From: an uncultured Alphaproteobacteria bacterium
Lineage (GTDB): Bacteria; Pseudomonadota; Alphaproteobacteria; Methylaequorales; Methylaequoraceae
DNA length: 46,470 nucleotides
Direction: 5' to 3'
NCBI GenBank assembly: GCA_902524895.1
Contig: CABZFH010000001.1
Span: 318,172-364,641 of the forward strand
The notes beneath the pieces were generated by a model, which ran no database searches, was not told where the DNA came from, and saw only the letters and a program-made list of their open reading frames with translations. The first letter of the stretch is position 1. Each line of letters begins with the position of its first letter. The position numbers and the translations under genes are program-made. This document shows positions 26,076 through 34,796 of this stretch, in pieces.

Positions 26076-26687
26076 ATGAACAAAAACTTGAAAGACTTTT
26101 TTCAAACACAGATAACTGAACACGAATTAGTTATTAAAAAACTTAAGATCGATACACAAGAAAGCTTTTTAAACATTGTGGACATATGTTTTAAAGCCAT
26201 AAAAAAAAGAAGAAAAATAATCTTTTTTGGGAATGGAGGCAGTGCTTCAGATGCGCAACATCTTTCTACTGAATTAACAGTGAGATTTAATAAAAATAGA
26301 AAAGCAATTCCAGCATTATCCCTTTCAACAGATACCTCGACACTCACTGCCATAGGTAATGATTTGGGATTTGATTTTTTATTTTCTAGACAACTTGAGG
26401 CACTAGGTCAGAAAGATGATGTTGTAATTGGAATTTCTACATCAGGGAAAAGTAAAAATGTAATTAGAGCCCTTAAATTTGCAAGAGAAAATCAGATGAA
26501 GACAATAATTTTCACTGGAAGAAATACAGAATTAGTCAAAAAATTTACTGATGAAATCATTTCAGTTCCGGCTAAGAATACCTCCAGAATTCAAGAGGCG
26601 CATATACTCATAGGTCAAATGTTGTGTAATGCTTTAGAATACAAATTGGGTCTATCTGAATTAGTAAAAGAGGAAATGTTTAAGTAA
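26076..26687 (+). CDS. gmhA: Phosphoheptose isomerase (sedoheptulose-7-phosphate isomerase)
   Basis: A 203-residue SIS-domain enzyme that converts sedoheptulose 7-phosphate to D-glycero-D-manno-heptose 7-phosphate for lipopolysaccharide core heptose. Family features are IIFFGNGGSASDAQHLSTEL (48-67), the LSLSTDTSTLTAIGNDLGFD loop, VIGISTSGKSKNVIRAL and the late HILIGQMLCNALE, which has the active-site His. Length is normal. It lies just after tRNA-Arg and 2 bp before an unknown lipoprotein gene. With the neighbouring PagL-like genes it forms a small lipopolysaccharide-related cluster. Other heptose genes are not in this window. Confidence 0.92.
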   Translation: MNKNLKDFFQTQITEHELVIKKLKIDTQESFLNIVDICFKAIKKRRKIIFFGNGGSASDAQHLSTELTVRFNKNRKAIPALSLSTDTSTLTAIGNDLGFDFLFSRQLEALGQKDDVVIGISTSGKSKNVIRALKFARENQMKTIIFTGRNTELVKKFTDEIISVPAKNTSRIQEAHILIGQMLCNALEYKLGLSELVKEEMFK

Positions 26688-26689
26688 AA

Positions 26690-27349
26690 ATGAAGAGTAA
26701 GATATTTAATAATTCATTTATTATTCTGATTTTTTTCTTTATTCTTTCATGTAATAGTGAGATAAGTTTTTTGGAAAAATCTCAAGGAAAAACATTCTTT
26801 TATGAGGTTATTTTTCGGGATAAAGAAAATAAACGAAATGTTTACAGACAGAGTTTATCTTTTTTATCTATTTCAGACAATCTACTACCTGTTTTAAAAA
26901 ATGATGGAGAGGTACTTTTTTTTTCACAAAATGAAAATGGGATAATAAAAAAAACTTTAAATAATAGTATTTCAAAAATTGTCTTGGCATTTCCTGTTGA
27001 AGTTGGAACAAAATGGAAAACCAATGATAAAACAACTTTGCAAATGAAATTAGGATATGACAGAGTTTATAACACTAATTTGCCATTGGAGTTAGAAAAC
27101 ATAATTGAAAAAACAAACGATACCGTTTCAATAAATGGAAAAAAGATCAAAAATTGTATTAAAATATCAAGTCGTGGAATGACTAGTTTTAATCCTGGCC
27201 CCCCTCTAAGCAATATAAAAATAGAAGTTTCAATAGAAACCTGGTATTCTAGAGACTTTGGAATTGTTAAATATATCAGAGAAGAAACATCAGATTCAGA
27301 AACTATGGGAAAGATATCATATGATAAGACTATGATTATTGACAACTAG
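26690..27349 (+). CDS. Unknown lipoprotein
   Basis: A 219-residue predicted lipoprotein. The signal peptide (FIILIFFFILSC) ends in lipobox ILSC with Cys21. The mature part is beta-rich: FFYEVIFRDKENKRNVYRQ, FPVEVGTKWKTND, INGKKIKNCIKISSRG, IETWYSRDFGIVKYIREET. The order 'V-G-x-x-W', then 'G-x-x-x-x-C-x-K-I' and finally 'W-Y-x-x-x-x-G-x-V-K' recalls a loose class of bacterial beta-sandwich lipoproteins, but I do not recognise a named family. It starts 2 bp after gmhA, so it is in the same transcript and likely envelope-located. Confidence 0.75.
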   Translation: MKSKIFNNSFIILIFFFILSCNSEISFLEKSQGKTFFYEVIFRDKENKRNVYRQSLSFLSISDNLLPVLKNDGEVLFFSQNENGIIKKTLNNSISKIVLAFPVEVGTKWKTNDKTTLQMKLGYDRVYNTNLPLELENIIEKTNDTVSINGKKIKNCIKISSRGMTSFNPGPPLSNIKIEVSIETWYSRDFGIVKYIREETSDSETMGKISYDKTMIIDN

Positions 27350-27352
27350 GCA

Positions 27353-27369
27353 AATTTTGTGACAAAATT
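27353..27369. promoter_or_regulatory. Perfect 17-bp palindrome upstream of gltB
   Basis: AATTTTGT-G-ACAAAATT is an 8+8 bp perfect inverted repeat with a single central base. It starts 4 bp after the lipoprotein stop and ends 104 bp before the gltB ATG, inside the largest untranslated gap of this region. It could be an operator for gltB or part of a terminator for the upstream unit. No T-run follows directly, and AT-rich DNA makes chance palindromes likelier. Confidence 0.35.
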
Positions 27370-27473
27370 GAAATTTGAATAATTTTTTCTAAAAAAAATA
27401 AAAAATGATGACCATTGATGTTTTATACCAAAATATTAAATAATATATAGTACGATGGGATTAAAATAGATAA

Positions 27474-28157
27474 ATGAAAAAGAAGTTTGGACTATATGAT
27501 GATAGCATAGAAAAAAGTAGTTGTGGGGTTGGATTTTTAACACGAAAAGACGGAAAACAATCTCATAAAATCTTAGAATATGCACATGAAGCACTATGTT
27601 CGGTACCTCATAGAGGAGGTATGTCTTCTGAAGGTGTTGGCGACGGAGCTGGTATTTGTATTGACCTATCGACAGATTTTTTTAGAGAGATCACATCGAA
27701 AAAGCTTAAACCTGAAAAGTTTTGTGTTGGAAACTTTTTTCTTCCCGACCAAAAGAGATATCATTCTGATGCTCAAGAACTAATTGAAAATACCTTAAAA
27801 AATAAAGGTATGAACCTAATCATGTCAAGAATGATTCCTGTTAATTATAAATGTTTAACTCCAGCTTCAAGAAATTTACAACTTTTAATAAAACAATGGA
27901 TTTTTGAAACACCCATAAATTTAAATTCTTCAGATATCGAAGGTGTTACTCATCAAGCACTTCTTGATATAGAGCAGATTGCTTTTCAATCAAAAAAATT
28001 GCGAGGACTATATCCATTATCACTTTCAACAAAAGTTCAAGTTTTAAAGGGCAGACTTAATTCCAATGAATTAATTCCTTATTTTTTAGATCTACAAAAT
28101 AAAAAATCAAAAGATTCATTCTCTATATTTTCATACAAGATTTTCAACCAATACTGA
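27474..28157 (+). CDS. gltB: Glutamate synthase large subunit, N-terminal glutaminase part (frameshifted)
   Basis: A 227-codon frame encoding the start of the class II glutamine amidotransferase domain of GltB. The nucleophile is Cys17 in KSSCGVGFL, exposed after removal of a short propeptide. Other family segments are AHEALCSVPHRGGMSSEGVGDGAGI and the KxFCVGNFFLP strand. The frame leaves the family at codon 219 (TTT, 28128-28130) and stops at 28157 after nine unrelated residues (SYKIFNQY). Skipping one T in the run TTTT at 28128-28131 restores FHTRFSTNT, the expected sequence, in the downstream frame. This is one gene with the next entry, broken by a single extra base: real mutation, assembly error or recoding. 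Confidence 0.85.
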   Translation: MKKKFGLYDDSIEKSSCGVGFLTRKDGKQSHKILEYAHEALCSVPHRGGMSSEGVGDGAGICIDLSTDFFREITSKKLKPEKFCVGNFFLPDQKRYHSDAQELIENTLKNKGMNLIMSRMIPVNYKCLTPASRNLQLLIKQWIFETPINLNSSDIEGVTHQALLDIEQIAFQSKKLRGLYPLSLSTKVQVLKGRLNSNELIPYFLDLQNKKSKDSFSIFSYKIFNQY

Positions 28158-28170
28158 TCCACACCCTTCT

Positions 28171-31100
28171 ATGGCACAACCATTTAGGATGATGGCACAT
28201 AATGGAGAACTTAATACTGATAATAAGAATAGATTATCAGAAAACGCTATTTTTAAAGCAAGGCAAAAAAATATTGTAAGACCAGCAGGACAATCTGATA
28301 GTTGTCGGTTTGACCAGACTTTAAAAAATCGAATTGCTGAAGAAGATTTAGATATTGTGTCAGCAATAGTTTGTATGATGCCACCAGCATGGGAGAATAA
28401 TAAAAAGTTATCAAAAAAAATAAGATCTATGTTTGAGTTTTTTTCCTTATATGAAGAGAAAAATGATGGACCTGCGGCTGTGATCTTTGGAGACGGTGTA
28501 ATTATTGGTGCTTGCTTAGATAGACTTGGGTTACGCCCCTTAAGAACAGTTGAAACTCATAAATATGTTTCAGTTATGTCAGAAGCTGGTCAAATTAATT
28601 TTCCAGAATCCAGCGTTATTAAAAGAGGTAGAATAGAAGCTGGTGGAATTTTTTATTATGATCACAAAAAAAAGAAACTATTTGATACAGACGATACACA
28701 TTCTATGCTTGCAAAAAAAAAAGACTATATAGGATTGCTAAAAAGGCATGCCATAAAATTATCTAGTATTAACATAAACGAACCGGCAACTTTTGAAAAG
28801 TCTGAAGCAGATTTAGCTAATGCAGGAAGATATGTTGCTTATTACCAAAACCAAGAAAGTTTAAAATTTTTAATTGATCCTATACTAGAAAACGGTGTAG
28901 AAAAAGTTTCAGCTATGGGATATGGAAATGCAATAAATGCATTGTCTGACTCGGAAGGGGGGATGGCCAAATTTTTTTCCCATAGGTTTTCTCAAGTTAC
29001 GAACCCCCCATTAGACCCAATCAGAGAGTCGGATGGGATGACATTGCGAATGGCACTGGGTCCTAAAGTTAATTTAAAAACAGATATGGTTCCTCAAATT
29101 GTTTTGGATTCCCCCATTCTTCTAGAAAAAGAATTAAACGTATTAAAAAATCAAAAACTACTACCTGTAGAGTGTTTTGATTTTACATATAAACCAAATT
29201 ACAAAAATTCTAAAGAAAATGAAAAAGCTCTTGTGATTGCATTAAAAAAATTATCACAAAAGGTTAACAATTTTGTATCTTCAGGTGGTGGGATTGTAGT
29301 ATTGAGTGATAGAAGTGTAAGTTCAAAGCGTGCGGCGATTCCAATGATATTGACTGTCTCAGCTATCAACCAAAGTTTAATTTCAGCTGGGTTAAGATTT
29401 AAAACATCAATAATTGTTGAAAGTGGACAAATTTCTTCCCCACACCATGTAGCATGTGCACTTGGATTTGGTGGCTCTGCAGTTTATTCTATTTGTTCTG
29501 AAATGAGAAGTAATGATAAATTCCACAAAAATAAACAAAAATCACAAGAAAACTTTAAAAAGGCCTGTGAAAAGTCTCTTATGAAAATTATGGGAAAAGT
29601 TGGACTTTGCACTGTTGAAAGCTATTCAGGTGGAGAATTTTTCGAATCCAATTTTTTAAACACTAATGATCTAACTTTAAAACAGTTTTTTCCAAATATT
29701 TCCTCACCTGTTGGTGGTGTTGGTTTTTCTGACATAGCGCAAAGTATAGTAAATTGGCATTCCAAATCAAAAAAAGTTTCTGACGAATCTGAAATTCCTA
29801 TAGTTGGATTATTTAAGGAAAGAGCGGAAGGAGCTGGACACTCTTATGGATTAACTGCTGTAAGAGGATTTCTAGAGATGACTGACGAGAAAATTTTTTT
29901 TAAGAGAAAGAAACTTGAAGACCATCAAGAGAATATGCGTTTATTAACTCTTAATAAGATGTACAACTCATTTGGTCTAAGTGACAAAGATTTTAAGAAT
30001 ACTAACTTCGAAAAACTAAACAACCAGCAAATTAATAAATTCAAAGTAACACCTGGTTATCGTTCATTTTCTAAAATGTTAAAAAATGAAAGGGAATTAA
30101 GACCAGTTGCTTTGAGAGACATTTTATCATTTCCTATTGATCTTGGAACGTTGGAAACAAGAGATGACTTTTTGGGAAAAATAAAACTTTTCTCAAAAAA
30201 AGGAAACAATAATTTTTTATTTCAAAATTTAGTCATTAGTAATAAACAAAATTCTTTTTCACTGAGTTTAAAATGCGAAGTTCACAAGAAATATTCTAAG
30301 CATTTAGAGCTTTCAAAGGCACTTCAAGAAGTGTTTAAAAGAAAAATAAAAATAAAAGAGGTCAGTGAGAAAAATATTTTATTGGAAGCCAACTCAGATG
30401 CTCAAGAATTTTTATCTCAAATTCTTTCTTCACCAGACCCAGTTAATTTGAAACAAGTTCAGAGAGCAAGCGAAATTACAAAAACTTTTACATCGGGTGC
30501 AATGAGTCACGGAGCTTTAGTCTCATCAGCACATGAAGCAATTGCTCATGGAACTAATATGGTTGGTGCTTTTTCGAATAGTGGTGAAGGTGGAGAACAT
30601 ATGTCAAGGTATGGAACTATTAGAGCATCTAAAATAAAACAGTTGGCATCAGGACGTTTCGGTGTATGGGCGGGATATTTAGCAGATCCAATGCTTGAAG
30701 AAATTGAAATAAAAATAGCACAGGGAGCAAAACCTGGAGAAGGTGGACAACTACCAGCAACTAAGGTAAATGTCGAAATTGCTGCTGCTCGAAATGGAAC
30801 ACCTGGAGTTGAATTAGTCTCACCCCCTCCTCATCATGATACATATTCAATAGAAGATCTGGCTCAACTTATTCATGATGCAAAAGCAGCGAGAGTACGA
30901 GTCATTGTAAAGTTAGTGTCCTCTGTAGGGATTGGAACGATTGCTGTTGGTGTAGCAAAAGCTGGAGCTGATGTAATAAATATTGCTGGGAATACTGGGG
31001 GTACAGGTGCGGCAAACGTTACTTCTCTTAAGTATGCAGGACGTGCAGTTGAGATTGGGTTGAGTGAAGTTCATCAGGCTTTGTGCGCTAATAATTTACG

Positions 31101-32931
31101 AGAAAAAGTTTTACTAAGGTGTTCTGGTGCCCATCAGACGGGAAGTGATGTAATTAAATCTGCAATACTAGGTGCTGATAGTTTTGAGTTTGGTACTACT
31201 GCAATGATGATGATGAAATGTGTTATGGCTAAAAATTGTAACATTAAATGTCCAGCAGGTCTTACTACAAATGCTGAAGTCTTCAACGGAGACGCTAGAG
31301 CACTTGCTCAGTTTTATTTAAACGTGGCCCATGAAGTGCGAGAAATATTGGCAAAAATTGGTTTCAAATCTCTAAAAAAAATAAGAGGACATACAAATCT
31401 TCTTCATTTGACGAATTCAAGTTCAACAGTTGGCGAAGTTGATTTGCGGGACATGTTAAAAGAAATTAAAACCAAAAAAATTAAGAGTCCAATTTATTTA
31501 GAAAAAGATTTTTCCATTGACGATAAATTTTATAATCTAGTAAAGAAAAACTTATTTTCTAAAAATTCTAGAAATATAGATTTAGGTAAAGGCCTGATTC
31601 TAAGTAACAGAAACAAAACTTTTGGCGGACAGCTTTCAATTGATATTGAAAGATTAATAAATCATGAAAAAGCTAAGCTTAAATTTAATTGCGTTTTTAA
31701 ATCTAAAACAGGAAGAAATTTTTTAGACAAAGATACAATTACAATTCAAACAAAAGGATCAGCAGGTCAATCATTTGGAGCATTTTGTAATAATGGTATG
31801 AAGCTAATTCATACTGGTACATGTAATGATGGTGTCGGGAAATCATCTTGTGGCGGAGAGATCATTATTAAAAATCCATGCATTAATTCAAAAGATAAAG
31901 GCAGACAAGTGTTAATTGGAAACTTTGCTCTGTTTGGATCTACAGGAGGTAGACTGTTTGTTGAGGGACAAGCCGGAGATAGATTTGCTGTAAGGAATTC
32001 TGGAGCAGTCTCTGTAATCGAGGGTGTTGGAGAATATTGTGCTGAATATATGACAAATGGGACAATTCTAAATTTAGGAAAATTTTCAAGGGGTTTCGGG
32101 AATGGAATGTCTGGAGGTTTTGCTTATCAATATGATCCCCTCAGGTTACTTGATGATAACATAAGCAAAGAATCAGTGTTTTTAAATTATCTGAATAAGA
32201 AATCAGAAATATCTAAAATGCACGAGAATACAATTTTTAATCTTTTAAATTGGCATTTGTATGCTACTGATTCTAAAAAAGCGAAATATATATTAAAAAA
32301 CTGGTCAGTTGAAAAGTACAATATGGCTATAATTACTCCAAAAGCATTTTTACAGTATCAAGATTACGAAAGTATTTTAGAGAGTAAGGCAAGAAAAGAT
32401 TTAATTGAAGAACTTTCTGAAGCTATGTCTGTTTTTCAAATTGAAAAATTCAAAAAAGCTTGGCGCAAGGGAGAAAAAATTTTAATGGGAGAAGTGCCAA
32501 GAAAAAAACAAAGTAATTCAATTAAAAAATATGAACTTCTAAATAATTGGATGGTCCTTGATTCTGCCCAAAAAATTGCATTGAAAAACTCTAAGAGCGA
32601 AAATCAAGTTAGTGATCTTGAAATAAATGAGATTGTTCAAAATTTAATATTAACTGAAGATTTCAAACTAATGAATAGTTTACTAAAACATTCGAGAGAG
32701 GCAATCTCCCATTATTCCGACAAAGAACTTGCCGTTATGATAGCTAATAAAAGATTGAATGATTTCAAAAAAGCTTTAACTTTAAGAAATGTCTTAGGTA
32801 TGGAAAGTATGAGCACTTACGGATGGATTATCCACCAAGATAGAAAAAATATTACAGCTATGCATAAAATACCAGATTACGAAGAACTTTTTTGCAATCA
32901 AATACTTTCAGATTTAGTTGTAAATAGTTAG
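28171..32931 (+). CDS. gltB: Glutamate synthase large subunit, main part (frameshifted)
   Basis: A 1586-codon frame; the homologous sequence extends back to about 28132. It holds the rest of the glutaminase domain (MAHNGELNT, SDSCRFDQTL, MMPPAW), the central domain (LDSPILLEKEL), the FMN synthase domain (GAMSHGALVSSAHEA, SGEGGE, KPGEGGQLPATKV, PPPHHDTYSIEDLAQLI, IAGNTGGTGAANV) and the beta-helix domain (GSAGQSFGAF, GRQVLIGNFALFGSTGGRLFVEG). The 3Fe-4S cysteines are 1017, 1023 and 1027, one residue tighter than in Azospirillum GltB. From the last Cys to the end is 559 residues, about 190 more than usual, and the extra tail is unrecognised. No gltD follows; a diflavin reductase does, 32 bp on. 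It makes glutamate from glutamine and 2-oxoglutarate. Confidence 0.92.
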   Translation: MAQPFRMMAHNGELNTDNKNRLSENAIFKARQKNIVRPAGQSDSCRFDQTLKNRIAEEDLDIVSAIVCMMPPAWENNKKLSKKIRSMFEFFSLYEEKNDGPAAVIFGDGVIIGACLDRLGLRPLRTVETHKYVSVMSEAGQINFPESSVIKRGRIEAGGIFYYDHKKKKLFDTDDTHSMLAKKKDYIGLLKRHAIKLSSININEPATFEKSEADLANAGRYVAYYQNQESLKFLIDPILENGVEKVSAMGYGNAINALSDSEGGMAKFFSHRFSQVTNPPLDPIRESDGMTLRMALGPKVNLKTDMVPQIVLDSPILLEKELNVLKNQKLLPVECFDFTYKPNYKNSKENEKALVIALKKLSQKVNNFVSSGGGIVVLSDRSVSSKRAAIPMILTVSAINQSLISAGLRFKTSIIVESGQISSPHHVACALGFGGSAVYSICSEMRSNDKFHKNKQKSQENFKKACEKSLMKIMGKVGLCTVESYSGGEFFESNFLNTNDLTLKQFFPNISSPVGGVGFSDIAQSIVNWHSKSKKVSDESEIPIVGLFKERAEGAGHSYGLTAVRGFLEMTDEKIFFKRKKLEDHQENMRLLTLNKMYNSFGLSDKDFKNTNFEKLNNQQINKFKVTPGYRSFSKMLKNERELRPVALRDILSFPIDLGTLETRDDFLGKIKLFSKKGNNNFLFQNLVISNKQNSFSLSLKCEVHKKYSKHLELSKALQEVFKRKIKIKEVSEKNILLEANSDAQEFLSQILSSPDPVNLKQVQRASEITKTFTSGAMSHGALVSSAHEAIAHGTNMVGAFSNSGEGGEHMSRYGTIRASKIKQLASGRFGVWAGYLADPMLEEIEIKIAQGAKPGEGGQLPATKVNVEIAAARNGTPGVELVSPPPHHDTYSIEDLAQLIHDAKAARVRVIVKLVSSVGIGTIAVGVAKAGADVINIAGNTGGTGAANVTSLKYAGRAVEIGLSEVHQALCANNLREKVLLRCSGAHQTGSDVIKSAILGADSFEFGTTAMMMMKCVMAKNCNIKCPAGLTTNAEVFNGDARALAQFYLNVAHEVREILAKIGFKSLKKIRGHTNLLHLTNSSSTVGEVDLRDMLKEIKTKKIKSPIYLEKDFSIDDKFYNLVKKNLFSKNSRNIDLGKGLILSNRNKTFGGQLSIDIERLINHEKAKLKFNCVFKSKTGRNFLDKDTITIQTKGSAGQSFGAFCNNGMKLIHTGTCNDGVGKSSCGGEIIIKNPCINSKDKGRQVLIGNFALFGSTGGRLFVEGQAGDRFAVRNSGAVSVIEGVGEYCAEYMTNGTILNLGKFSRGFGNGMSGGFAYQYDPLRLLDDNISKESVFLNYLNKKSEISKMHENTIFNLLNWHLYATDSKKAKYILKNWSVEKYNMAIITPKAFLQYQDYESILESKARKDLIEELSEAMSVFQIEKFKKAWRKGEKILMGEVPRKKQSNSIKKYELLNNWMVLDSAQKIALKNSKSENQVSDLEINEIVQNLILTEDFKLMNSLLKHSREAISHYSDKELAVMIANKRLNDFKKALTLRNVLGMESMSTYGWIIHQDRKNITAMHKIPDYEELFCNQILSDLVVNS

Positions 32932-32963
32932 ATCGTTACCATTTAATTATTAAGTATAAAGAA

Positions 32964-34754
32964 ATGTCGAAAAATAAATCTATAAATTTAAAAAAAGTAG
33001 AAGAAATTGTTGGAGAAAAAAACACCGGAGATATTCCTTTCTTCCCTGATAAAGCTCCATTTTCTTCAAATCAAAAACAATGGATTTCTGGTTTTTTAGC
33101 TGGTATTAAAGAGAATTTAAACAATAAAAATTTTTCCAAAGAAACTGAAAAAATTAAAATAAATTTTCTATATGGAACACAAACAGGAAATTCAGAGTCA
33201 CTTGCGAGGAATGCAGCAGATTTAGCTTCAAAAAATAACTTTGATAGCAATCTTTTATCTTTAGATGATGTTTCGATGGATCAATTACAAGAAATGGAAA
33301 AAGCTGTTTTTGTGATTTCCACCTATGGTGAGGGGGAGATGCCTGACGGTGCACAATTATTTTGGGAATCTTTGTCTTCAGAGATTGCCCCGAAACTTAA
33401 TAATTTAAGTTTCGGAGTAATTTCATTAGGTGATACTAGTTATGAAATGTTCTGTAATGCAGGAAAACTTTTAGATTTTAGATTAGAGCAATTAGGGGCA
33501 AAAAGAGTTAGTAAAAGAATTGATTGCGACGTTGATTACGAAATTCCTTCTAATGAGTGGCTAAAATCTACCCTTCCATCTTTTGGTGGGGTTAAAGAAT
33601 TAAATGTTACAGAAAAAAATACCAAAGACGAATTATTTTCTTGGAGCAAAAGAAATCCATATTTTGCAGAAATTTCAGCTAATTTGTTACTGTCAGGTAA
33701 TAAGTCAAACAAAGAAATTAGACATTATGAAATAGAGTTGGCGGAAAGTGGAATTCGATACGAAGTTGGCGATACCCTTAACGTATTTCCAACCAATTCA
33801 AGAAAACTTGTAGGAGAGATTCTAAAAAAACTAAAATTAAATAATAACTTTAAACCCTACGGATTTCAAAATACTATTCATTATCTTCTAATGAATAAGT
33901 TTGAAATACTCTCACCTAGTAAAGATTTAGTTAACTATATATTACGAAATTCAAAAATTAGTACGATGCAAAGACTCTTAGAATCTGGAAATAGTAAAGA
34001 ACTTGATTCTTTTTTGTGGGGTAAGGATGTGCTTGATCTTTTGAGTTTGGATAATAATGTTTCAATTCCACCTGAAGAATTCTTGAGTTTGTTAAAACCA
34101 TTACAACCAAGAGCTTACTCTATATCATCAAGCCAAAAAATGTATAAAGATCAAATCCATTTAACAGTTTCCACCGTAAAATGGGAATATTCGAAAAGAG
34201 TTCATGAAGGAGTATGTTCTAATTTTCTTTCTAATTCTGAAGAAACTATAGATAATGCTGGAATATTTGTAAGTCAAAATCAATCATTTAGATTACCTGA
34301 AGATAATTCTATTCCAATTGTTATGATTGGTCCTGGTACTGGTGTTGCACCATTTAGGGCTTTTTTACAAGATAGAAAAGTAAGAGGGGGTAGTGGAAAA
34401 AATTGGTTATTTTTTGGAGATCAAACCAGAAAAAATGATTTTATTTACGAAAAAGAAATTACTGATTTTAAAAAAGATGGAATCTTGACAAACCTTGACC
34501 TGGCCTTTTCAAGGGATCAAAAAGAAAAAATTTATGTACAACATCGAATGTTAGAATCTTCGAAAGAATTATTTGATTGGATAGAAAATGGCGCTTACGT
34601 TTACGTTTGCGGCGATGCTAATTATATGGCTAGAGACGTAGACAAAGCTTTGTATAATTTAATTCAGAAGTCTAGTAACCTAAACGATGATAAAACCAAC
34701 GAATATATGAATAATCTTAAACGTGAGAAAAGATATCTTAGAGATATTTATTAA
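32964..34754 (+). CDS. CysJ-like diflavin reductase (sulfite reductase flavoprotein type)
   Basis: A 596-residue diflavin NADPH oxidoreductase. It begins with PFSSNQKQWISGFLAG (32-47), typical of CysJ. Next come a flavodoxin FMN domain (YGTQTGNSES 70-79; STYGEGEMPDGA; LGDTSYEMFCNAGKLLD), a connecting domain, the FAD site RAYSISSS with HEGVCSNFL, and the NADPH site GPGTGVAPFRAF (from 456) with YVCGDANYMARDVD. It ends RYLRDIY, close to the CysJ C-terminus. Classical CysJ feeds electrons to sulfite reductase CysI, but no cysI or other sulfur-assimilation gene is in the window. Its immediate partner in the operon is gltB, so it could instead reduce that enzyme; this is inference. No gene symbol is given for that reason. 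Confidence 0.85.
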   Translation: MSKNKSINLKKVEEIVGEKNTGDIPFFPDKAPFSSNQKQWISGFLAGIKENLNNKNFSKETEKIKINFLYGTQTGNSESLARNAADLASKNNFDSNLLSLDDVSMDQLQEMEKAVFVISTYGEGEMPDGAQLFWESLSSEIAPKLNNLSFGVISLGDTSYEMFCNAGKLLDFRLEQLGAKRVSKRIDCDVDYEIPSNEWLKSTLPSFGGVKELNVTEKNTKDELFSWSKRNPYFAEISANLLLSGNKSNKEIRHYEIELAESGIRYEVGDTLNVFPTNSRKLVGEILKKLKLNNNFKPYGFQNTIHYLLMNKFEILSPSKDLVNYILRNSKISTMQRLLESGNSKELDSFLWGKDVLDLLSLDNNVSIPPEEFLSLLKPLQPRAYSISSSQKMYKDQIHLTVSTVKWEYSKRVHEGVCSNFLSNSEETIDNAGIFVSQNQSFRLPEDNSIPIVMIGPGTGVAPFRAFLQDRKVRGGSGKNWLFFGDQTRKNDFIYEKEITDFKKDGILTNLDLAFSRDQKEKIYVQHRMLESSKELFDWIENGAYVYVCGDANYMARDVDKALYNLIQKSSNLNDDKTNEYMNNLKREKRYLRDIY

Positions 34755-34796
34755 TTTAATTTTGATGTAATATATATTTTTTGAATAGTTATTTAG

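Noticed and set aside
28120-28200. Reading gltB as two genuine separate genes (small amidotransferase plus large synthase)
   Set aside because: The first frame ends in the middle of the glutaminase fold and the second frame carries the matching continuation upstream of any start codon; only a fused product gives the family sequence.
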